Shown here in pieces: positions 55,144-64,000 of a stretch of DNA of 64,000 nt. This DNA is from Lotus japonicus. Its lineage: Eukaryota > Streptophyta > Magnoliopsida > Fabales > Fabaceae. The notes beneath the pieces were generated by a model that had not been told where the DNA came from, searched no databases, and saw nothing but the letters and a program-made list of their open reading frames with translations. Made by a program: the position numbers and the translations under genes. Within the stretch, counting starts at the first letter, position 1; each line of letters begins with the position of its first letter. The DNA lies in the NCBI RefSeq assembly GCF_012489685.1, contig NC_080041.1, forward strand, positions 108,717,760-108,781,759. Direction: 5' to 3'.

Positions 55144-57611
55144 TTAAACACTTAGAAAGCAGTATAAACCAAGCCCTACTAGAAAGAAAAACTAAAAAAC
55201 CACAACCAGCAACCTCCAGAAATCTAATCAAGACTTGAAATGCTAATCTCTAAGCGAAAATTTAATCTTATAATTTTTGTGTCGCTTTTTTAAAAATAAG
55301 CCAAACCGACTCTGCCGGAACAACAGGAAAACACCTACAACAAGGTTGTTGTGGTGCTTAAGAAGAGTCACCAAACCAAGAACTGAGAAGAACATAGACA
55401 AGCCACTAGAACGAGATGGAGAGCACAACAACACATACCCGAGTGAGGGCGACGACGACCCACGATCATGGGGGTGATTCCGGTTGGTGGTTGGTGGTCG
55501 CGGGTGGTGGTGAAGAGGCCAAGGGACGCAGATATGAGGTCGAAGGTCATGAATCAGAGGTAGAGAGTCGCAGATCTGACGATGCTTAAGGTTGCAGACA
55601 AACCTATTGATAAGGGAGAAAGAAGCGGGCACTTGATGGCATGATTGCTAGTGCGTTCTGGTTGTCGTAGATATGGTGGTGAGGGAAGAGGCAGGTGGTT
55701 GGCGGTGTCCAAACTATGGGTGAAGGGTGGTGGTGGCCAAACGGTGGGTGGAGGGTGGTGGTGGTGTCCAAAAGCAAAGAGAAAGAAAAAAACCCACTTA
55801 TTTGTGTGGAAGTCCACCTAATGTGGAAGAAAACCCACCTAATGTGGGGGAGATAGCTACCTAGTAAAGGAGAAAGCTTCACTAGAGGAGAGGAGCACCC
55901 CCAATGGGGGAGAAAACCCGCAAAGGGGGTGGAGAAAGTTCTGCTCGGGCGTGCCCTAGCAAAAGTGTTTTTTGGGAATATTTCATAAATATTGTTTTGT
56001 TGCGGATCTAACAAATGTTATGGGGTTTACAAGAATTTCTATCCATTTATGTCTGTGATCAACTACAGTAATGATGGGTTTAAATAATTTTTTTTTTGAA
56101 AATGGTAGAACGGAGAAAAAGCACTTGCAAACTATCGGGTTGCGGAGGGTAGCATAGATCCACTTTTCGATCACTCGACTTATATAAAAGAGAGTTGAAT
56201 CCATAATTGGAAGCCACTTGTGTCAACCCATGTTGGCTTGATTTCAATAATTTTGGATATAATAGAATAGAGGACAATTCATTTTTGTTGCTCCAACTCG
56301 ATGTGGATTCCTATTTATATCTTCCAAACACACTACGAAACTCACTAAATTTGAAAACAATTAGTTTTTATTCATACACATCCATAGAGAAATGAAGAAA
56401 TTAAGAATATGATATGTGATATGATAAAAAAGGGTGCTTGTTGCGATGTCTTAAGTCAGATTAAAGTATGATACTCAAAATGAGAAGGTTCAATAATAAA
56501 GACTCATGTACCGATTAAAATATAAATTATCTTCTATCATAGTAATGCAGCGTTCAATTATTAGGGACTTGAGATTTGCGAAGTTGTGTTTTCTAAGGTT
56601 TGTTCATTCATCAACCATGATCATTTTACGCACAATTTCATGACCATCATTCGTGAGATTTGCCAAGTTGTGTTTTCTAATTTCTGATAATGATCTTGCA
56701 TAAGCTACTGGTCTCCTACCAAAAAGAAGTGCAAATGATCGATTTACGATAGCTTGAAAGCTTAAGAAGGATTCATCTATAGTCTTTGTGGATCTTATAT
56801 GGATGGAAAAGAGTCCATGCTCTCTATGAAAAAGGAAATTGTGGAAAACTATTAGAGAAAAATTAGAGGAATCAAATTCTTCATTGATCCTCTCATGAAA
56901 TATGTCACTCTTCCGCTAAATCTCCACTGCATTCCTATGATAGAGTTTGATCCCTCATAGCACAAGGGTCATCCATTCTACGTTCAAATAATTCCCGATG
57001 ACATATTACAAGCTAACCAATTAATAGTTTCATTCAATATATTTGAGTCAACACAACAGTGCCAACTTGAGGGGTGGATTGTGTCTTAAGAATTGAGAAA
57101 TTTTGAAGCAATATTAGTCCATGAAGACCTACTAGTCCAGAATTGAGTATGAGACTACATTTAAAAATGTAAAATGTATTTTTTCAATTTCATAAACTAA
57201 AATGCAGTAGTAGTATGTGCATTACAATCTGCATTTTTGAATGTGGGGAGAACTATAACATCGAACTAGAGCCTAAAATAGAAGAAACATGTAAATGAAG
57301 CTCGAAAATTGTCATAGAACAAGGATAAAAGGGAAGAGAGAAAATCCTTTTAAGTTGATCCTGATGTTGAAGAAGATGGAAGAATCTATAGGTTAAGGTA
57401 CCCTTAATATCTTTGTTGAAGAAGAAATGAATGGTGAATTTGTGAGTAAGAAAGGTTAATGTGAGAGAGAAGGAGGGAGTGGTATGTGCCGTATGTGTGG
57501 GGTGTGAAGGAATGGGGAGGGTTTTTAAGTTAGGGGTATTTTTGAGTTTTTAAAAAATGGGGATGATAACTTTAGGCTCGGGTGGTAGGGATAGTTTTGC
57601 GCAATAAATAA
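55144..57611. other. Intergenic DNA with low-complexity minus-strand frames
   Basis: The minus-strand frames at 55243-56014 are proline/histidine-rich reads of GGTGGTGG repeats and are not accepted as genes. A repeated phrase CCACCTAATGTGG occurs twice near 55815-55840. 56000-57600 shows no family features. Confidence 0.45.
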
Positions 57612-58347
57612 TAGGAGTGTAAGCAGGTACACTTTGATATGAAAATCTGATCAAATCAATCTGAACCAAACACATTATGGTCGGTTGAATTGGTTCGATT
57701 TGATTTTTTTTTTGCATCTGATCACCATCAGTTCGGATATTAGATTATGAGATTGAAAAATCGATGAATCCAAACCAGCCCAATGGTATTGAGATTTTTT
57801 TTACTTCAACGCATAGACTTCAACCTATTACATAATTTACATTTGAAGAGTTATGAAGACATGCTCACTACTGCTGTAAACATTTTGTTGCCTATTTTGT
57901 TTTAATAAAAATTTGGAGAGTACCAATACTCTAAGACCTATGTTAATCTTTTTTATGTTAACACTTACATAATGTAATCTGTTTATATTTGTATTGGAGA
58001 TGTTGGTTTTAGTCTGTTCATGTAATCATGTTTGATTATATGGATTATGTATTAATTATGGAATGTTGTTCTTTTGAATATGTTAGGTTATATTGAGTTT
58101 CCATTTTCTTTTTTATAATTTTGCATGTTTTTAGAGTAAAGTTTATGTAAATTTAAAAGAGTAATATTTTTTTATTCTGAATCTGATTATCTGAACCAAA
58201 CCAATCCAATTGAGATCAAATTTGTTTGGTTCAAATCCAAAATAAAAAAAATCAAGAAATCCAAATCATCCTAAACTGAATATATTTGATTGGTTCAGAT
58301 ATCTAAATACTATAAACCTGATCCAGTCTGGTCCGATTACACCACTA
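57612..58347. mobile_element. hAT-like inverted-repeat element (probable)
   Basis: Left end TAGGAGTGTAAGCAGG; right end reverse complement TAGTGGTGTAATCGGA. Sub-terminal regions contain repeated AATCTGA/TTCAGAT and GGTTCGATT motifs in opposite orientations. The flanks share AAATAA but no clean 8-bp duplication, so the assignment is moderate. Confidence 0.5.
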
Positions 58348-58793
58348 AATAATTGAGAACGATATAAATTGAATTTAATGGTTGAATGAATAATGAAAAT
58401 AGAAAAAGGGTGAGGAGGGGAAGAAGTCAAGAAGGAAGGGAAATTGTAGAATAAGAATAATAATAAATGAAATGAATAATGGGGATAGGGGGTAGGGTAA
58501 TGATATAATATTGAATTTGTTAGCGTAAGCAGTGGAAGCGGTTGAAGAAAGAAGAATTGAGAATTGACCTTATTGATGGAAGGGGCATACGCATTTGCCA
58601 TTGTTGACTGACTCCAATTTTCAATATTTGCAGCATTCTTTTCATTATTACATCCCTGAATTGAGTGGCTAACACAACGAAGAAAGAAGAACCACATCCA
58701 TCATCTCCATCTATCGATCCATCCATCCATCGATCCATCTATCTGTGTGCTTGATTTGATTTGATTTGATTTGATTGCATTCTGTGTCTGTCG
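58348..58793 (+). promoter_or_regulatory. Upstream region and leader of the BAR-domain gene
   Basis: AT-rich, then a leader with CCATCCAT repeats (about 58718-58740) and a run of TTGAT repeats (58751-58776) shortly before the start codon at 58794. No TATA box was singled out. Confidence 0.4.
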
Positions 58794-61700
58794 ATGAAGA
58801 GCTCTCTGAAAAAGTTACGAGGGTTGGGACTTCACAATCACAATCACAATCACAAGCATCATGATTCCAAGACCATTCTGCCTCTGGGTCAGCTAGAAGA
58901 GCTTGCTCAGGCTACACGGGTACGCAATCTTCTTCTCTTGTCTTGTCTATCTGATTGATTTGTTAGTTTTAGGGTTTGATGAAATGAAATTGGGATTTCA
59001 GGACATGCAAGACATAAGAGACTGCTACGATACCTTGCTTTCTGCCGCCGCAGCAACTGCCAGCAGTGCTTATGAATTCGCCGAGTCCTTGCGGGACATG
59101 GGCTCTTGTCTTCTCGAGAAAACTGCTTTGAATGATCACGAAGAAGAAACTGGAAAAGTTCTGCTCATGCTTGGCAAAATCCAGTTCAAACTTCAGAAAC
59201 TCATTGATAAATATGTATGTATCTCTCTCTTAATTCCATCTCTATATTTCATTTTCTGCTTCTGCTTCAATTTCATAACTAATTTTTCTGTCTTTCTTTT
59301 TTTCCAATTCGCGCAGCGTTCTCATATAATCCAGACAATTACCATTCCATCAGAGTCTCTCCTCAATGAACTTCGAATTGTTGAGGTTAGTTTCCAGCTT
59401 CTTATAACTCCTCTTTGTTACTTCATTGAATTTTCAAATTCATTATCCTGCCTCAGTTAAAGGCTTTACTCATTACAAGGTTTTTAACATCTGGATTTTA
59501 TTTTTTGTAAGCGTGCGTTTATGCAATATAAAGGGGCCTCACATGAATATTAATTAACTATAGCTGAGACATCCTGATAAAATCTTCATAGGAGACTAGA
59601 GCTTGAGTGTTCAATGCAGGCTTGTTAATAGCGCGCTATAGCGTAGCACTCTGGGGGTTCACCGCTATTTGCCGCAATAGCGCTCTAAATAGCGTTTTTT
59701 GGGCTTGCCGCTACAGTACGCTATCAGCTGGCTTTCACTTAGATAAATGGATTAAGTCATGAATTATAGACCAATGAAGGATTTAGACACAAAATGCAAT
59801 ATCACAAGAGTTTCTTCAACTTCTGGACCTAGAATTCTAGATGTAGCAGAAATTGGATATGTTCTTAAAGAGAGCAATAACAGATCTTTTTGTCTCATCT
59901 TTACCACCTTAATAAACTCATAAGTCTAGTCTTCGGGATGTGGAGACATGTTGTAGGAAGACTGTCAAATGCAGTATGCTTCTGACATCTTGAAGGCTTC
60001 TTAAAGTTTGTTTTATAAATGTAAATGCTGGTTTAAGTTACAACACTCTGTTTTTGCTACAGCCTAAGAATGTTATTATTATTTTAATTCTGAAATTCAT
60101 GTCGTCTGGTGAATGCGGTCAACTGGTGGTTATTCAATTTACTGTATCTTGTTGTGTCATTCAATGTGGTGGACCTTTATTAAATTTGATGAATTTTTTG
60201 TTGTCTGGAGCAGGAGATGAAGCGACAATGTGATGAGAAAAGGTTTGAAATGTTATGTTAGATCTAATCATAATTTTGCTTTGCTTGTAATACATGTCTT
60301 CTCATTTTGTTATATGATCTGCAGAGATGTATATGAGTATATGGCAACAAGATTTAGAGAGAGAGGTAGGTCTAAAGGTGGAAAGACGGAAACTTTTTCG
60401 TTGCAGCAGTTGCAAACTGCTCGTGATGAATATGATGAGGAGGCTACATTGTTTGTTTTCCGATTGAAATCTCTGAAACAAGGACAATCACGTAGTCTTC
60501 TAACACAGGCAGCACGTCACCATGCTGCTCAGGTTCTTCTATTCTTCTATTTCTTCTTAAGATACGGGTGTTTTTACATTTTAGTTTTTATGTTGACACC
60601 TATACTTTCTGTTACCCCAAAACAGTTATGTTTCTTCAAGAAAGCAGTCAAGTCTCTTGAGACAGTAGAACCACATGTAAAATCAGTTACTGAACAGCAA
60701 CACATTGATTACCACTTCAATGGTCTTGAAGAGGAGGATGGGGATGAAGGTGATGAGGGATATGAAGATGATGATGGTTATGATGAGAATGATGATGGAG
60801 AGCTGAGTTTTGACTATGGACAAATTGAACAAGAGCAAGATGTTTCTACATCTCGAAATTCGATGGAGGTGACTAACTTAAGTAACCAGGAATTTATGAC
60901 CTTTTTCTCCCTCTGCCATGTTTCTTAGATGTCTAATGAAGATCTACTAACTATATCTACAGTCATAAATATGAGTTGTTTAAACCTTACTGCATGCTAA
61001 AGAGAACATAAGTGAAATCAAAATTAAATAGTGAATAAATGCATTCCTGGGGAGAAAGGGCTATGTTATGTAGGCCTTTAGGGGCCAAAGTCTACTAGCA
61101 TTAGAGTTGTTGGCCGTGTACTTTTATAATTTTATCCAGAGAAACTATACACCCTTGTTTGTTGGAATACCACTAATTGCTATGTGCTTGAGTAATGTAG
61201 TTTGATAGGAAAGCTGGCTGGATGAATTGAGCAATAAGAAAACTGGAATATTAGTTCTCTGTTCAATGCATAAAAGTGCTTTGGAATTTCCACATGAAAA
61301 ACTTCTGGCTGTGAAACTTTTGGATCCGAACCATATATATTATTTTAATTTTCAAACTTATAAAAAGTAGAAACACTTACTGAGCTTAAGTTCCTCTTAT
61401 TTTGATGGCATGCTGCTTAACCATGTTTGCTTCCTTACAGTTGGACCAGGTGGAACTTACCCTTCCTAGAGGTTCAACAGCTGAAGCTGCTAAGGTGATA
61501 ATTATAATTTCAAAATTTCAATTATCTTTTCTTTCCTTTTCATATGAAATTTGAAATTCGTAAGAGTATATGGCTATATGCATAATGGGTGTATGTTTTA
61601 TTTGCAGGAAAATTTAGATAAGCTCCAACGGAATTTGTTTTCCTTTAGGGTTAGGACAGGTAGCCAATCCGCTCCACTTTTTGCTGATAATAAACCTGAT

Positions 61701-62573
61701 TCTAGTGAAAAACTTAGACAGATGCGCCCGTCTTTATCACGGAAATTCAGTTCATATGTGCTTCCTACCCCAGTTGATGCAAAGAGTTCAATCTCGTCAG
61801 GGTCAAATAATCCAAAACCTTCAAAAATGCAGACAAATTCAAATGAGGCTACAACGAATCTGTGGCATTCATCCCCACTGGAACAGAAGAAACATGAAAC
61901 TATTAGAGATGAGTTTTCCAGTCCTACGGTCAGAAATGCACAGTCAGTACTCAAGGAGAGTAACAGCAATACTGCCACCACGCGATTGCCACCTCCATTG
62001 GTAGATGGTCTTTTATCCTCAAATCATGATTATGTTTCTGCCTACTCTAAAAAGATTAAAAGACATGCCTTTTCTGGCCCATTGACAAGTAATCCTATGC
62101 CTACCAGACCTGTCTCAGTAGACAGTGTTCAGATGTTCTCTGGACCTCTTTTGCCAACTCCAATCCCCCAGCCTCCATCGTCATCTCCAAAAGTATCTCC
62201 CAGTGCCTCTCCTACTATCGTGTCTTCACCTAAAATAAGTGAGCTTCATGAACTACCAAGGCCTCCAACTAATTTCCCATCCAATTCAAGGCTTTTAGGT
62301 CTGGTGGGTTATTCAGGTCCGTTGGTACCCAGAGGGCAAAAGGTTTCCGCTCCAAATAATTTGGTAATTTCAAGTGCAGCATCTCCACTGCCAATTCCGC
62401 CTCAAGCCATGGCTCGTAGTTTCTCCATACCTTCTAGTGGTGCTAGAGTTACTGCATTACATAGTTCAAGTGCGCTAGAATCCTCTCATATATCATCTAT
62501 ATCTGAGGATATCGCTTCTCCTCCTTTGACGCCAATAGCATTATCAAATAGTAGGCCATCATCAGATGGCTAA
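58794..62573 (+). CDS. BAR-domain, hydroxyproline-rich-like protein (At2g33490 type)
   Basis: Exons: 58794-58919, 59002-59214, 59317-59385, 60214-60242, 60325-60532, 60626-60868, 61441-61494 and 61608-62573, all GT-AG, giving 635 aa, close to the length of the Arabidopsis homologue. Residues about 1-260 form a BAR (Bin-amphiphysin-Rvs) helical region (LGQLEELAQATRDMQDIRDC, YEFAESLRDMGSCLLEKTAL, DVYEYMATRFRERGRSKGGK, HHAAQLCFFKKAVKSLETVE). BAR domains bind and bend membranes, suggesting a role in vesicle traffic. An acidic linker follows (EEEDGDEGDEGYEDDDGYDE). The C-terminal half is serine/proline-rich and probably disordered, with repeated SGPL motifs (AFSGPLTSNP, MFSGPLLPTP, GYSGPLVPRG). 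A histidine/asparagine run (HNHNHNHKHH) lies near the N terminus. The reading frame is intact. Exact cellular role is not known. Confidence 0.93.
59614..59735. repeat. AGCGC/GCTAT palindrome cluster in BAR-gene intron 3
   Basis: Short palindromic pieces (ATAGCGCGCTATAGCG, CAATAGCGCTCTAAATAGCG, CTACAGTACGCTAT) are packed into about 120 bp of otherwise AT-rich intron. It may be a decayed transposon end; no TSD seen. Confidence 0.55.
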
Positions 62574-64000
62574 GGCTGTTGCTCTGGATGTTTAGACCAG
62601 AGGTAATTTTTAAACCTGGGTTGTTTTCATTACTTTTTCTTATTTACTATCCTTTTCTTTTCCTGGATTTATTAAGCATTTGCTGTTCATTAAAAGATTT
62701 CAACTGTGGGAAGAGGTGAACTTTCATACATAAATGACAAAATTTTCGTTCAATTTGCCTGCTTTGAAATGGATATAATGGAGATGATGGTTAATTAATT
62801 CTATAATATTAAGTACCTGAAAAACCATTGATACGGGGACAGGACAACTGTTATTGAACACAAGTTATACCTTCAAAATGCCCATAAAAAAAAAGTTACA
62901 CCTTCAAAATAAACTAGGTGACCACCATACAAATACCTGTTTAGATATACACATTGGGATAAAAAATTATTTATGGTGCAAGCTTCGGATATTAAATGAA
63001 TTTTTACATTTAACTTTGTTCCAAGTTCTTTACATTTTCCTTTTCAAAAAAAGTTCTTTACATTTTCAGGTAGTACATGTAGAAACTCACATCATTGTCT
63101 ATTTTATATATAATATGGTTGTTCATAAAACATCTCCAGTAGGTGGCGTACCTGTTTTTTATTTGAGAGGGTGCATAAATTTGGACATGATAGGCCAACT
63201 TTAATATAGTCAAGGAAATTTTTTTATTTCAAGACTGTCAAATAGGTTTGGTTACAGAAATTGTTGTTTCAAACGATTAAGTACTGTCACTTTGCCATCA
63301 TAAGGTGATTTAATTTAGAAAAAACCTTATCATTTTTCTTTGTTCTTATACGTACTGCCAAATTTTAGTTTAATTTGGAAGATTTTATCTTCATTCTGTT
63401 TTTTAGGGATGTACATCGTTTCATTAATATTATGCAATTAACCGTGTTTCGATACATCTGCAGGTTTTATGCACATTAATTCCGCTCAGGCCTGATGCTA
63501 GCCCTGTTTACGACCTGGCAAATTAAGCATAGGGTCAAGTTTTGCCTAGTTTCAAATCTGTAAATATTCCTCTTACATATAGTAGATATTCTTTTATCTG
63601 TCATCATTATTGTTAATCCAACCTTTATAATGGGGCTTTTTATTACTTTTCCCCAAATAAATGCTCCATCAGTTCTATTGTTAAATCATGCGTTTAAGCA
63701 ATTGGTAGTAACCCTACTATCATGCCTCCGGCCTCCCCTTTCCAAGCTTATCCTTTCCAAGTTTTGTTTTTTGATATTTGAAGTTTAATCAATTTCTAAG
63801 GAAAAAATTAACCACGTAAAAAAATGAGCATTCAACCAAACAAAATCAATCACAATGAGTATCACACAACATGCGAAATTTGACAAAAACTTTATATATA
63901 TATATATATAATCTAAGTATTTTTAAAATTATGAAAATATACTTAAATTAAATTAGATGAAACTTTTTCCTTATACCAACATTTAATGCATTACAATTTG
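62574..64000. other. BAR-gene 3' region and intergenic DNA
   Basis: The 3' untranslated region may be spliced: there is a donor-like GAGGTAATTT at about 62600 and an acceptor-like TCTGCAGGTT near 63461. An (AT)n microsatellite lies at about 63891-63910. No further gene is seen; the frame 62854-63204 has no motif. Confidence 0.4.

Noticed and set aside
55243..56014. Proline/histidine-rich minus-strand frames up to 136 aa
   Set aside because: They are reads of GGTGG/CCACC repeats. Composition explains them and no domain or splice pattern supports a gene.

Overview
The window is plant nuclear DNA and almost certainly from a legume. This rests on AT-rich intergenic DNA, long GT-AG introns, best resemblance of the four genes to dicot families, and repeat types typical of Fabaceae. 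I cannot name the species from sequence alone. There are four intact protein genes: a SWEET sugar transporter (minus strand, 6437-7966), the vacuolar-sorting subunit VPS11 (30504-39674), a NAC083/VNI2-type NAC factor (51825-52765), and a BAR-domain protein like Arabidopsis At2g33490 (58794-62573). I rebuilt all four exon by exon with GT-AG junctions and conserved reading frames. They do not form a pathway or an operon; they are ordinary neighbours separated by transposon-rich DNA.

Nearly everything else is transposon-derived, and many elements can be delimited to the base from their target-site duplications (TSDs). Region by region: 1-5200 holds a broken LINE and LTR-like debris. 5200-8800 holds the SWEET gene with a palindromic MITE and a stray 44-bp inverted copy of SWEET coding sequence beyond its 3' end. 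8800-14600 holds a SINE and a LINE that is split by a Mutator-like element carrying an ATL RING-H2 gene fragment. 14600-18885 holds a Mutator-type MITE and LTR debris. 18886-29848 is one nested stack, at least five insertions deep: hAT > LTR > hAT > LTR > copia-like element, with a further hAT-like element beside it. VPS11 follows; its last intron is 5.5 kb and holds a LINE tail, a gag-only retrotransposon with identical LTRs, TRIM-like debris and a SINE. 39675-51800 is intergenic with a fold-back repeat, several MITEs, a decayed hAT transposase and a second Pack-MULE carrying a glutaredoxin-family fragment. NAC083 and the BAR gene complete the window, separated by a hAT element interrupted by a 5'-truncated LINE.

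The most noteworthy content is the datable transposon nest, the gag-only element in VPS11, the two gene-capturing Mutator-like elements, and the SWEET-derived inverted fragment. I see no organised multi-gene system of a new kind, no tRNA or rRNA gene and no CRISPR array.
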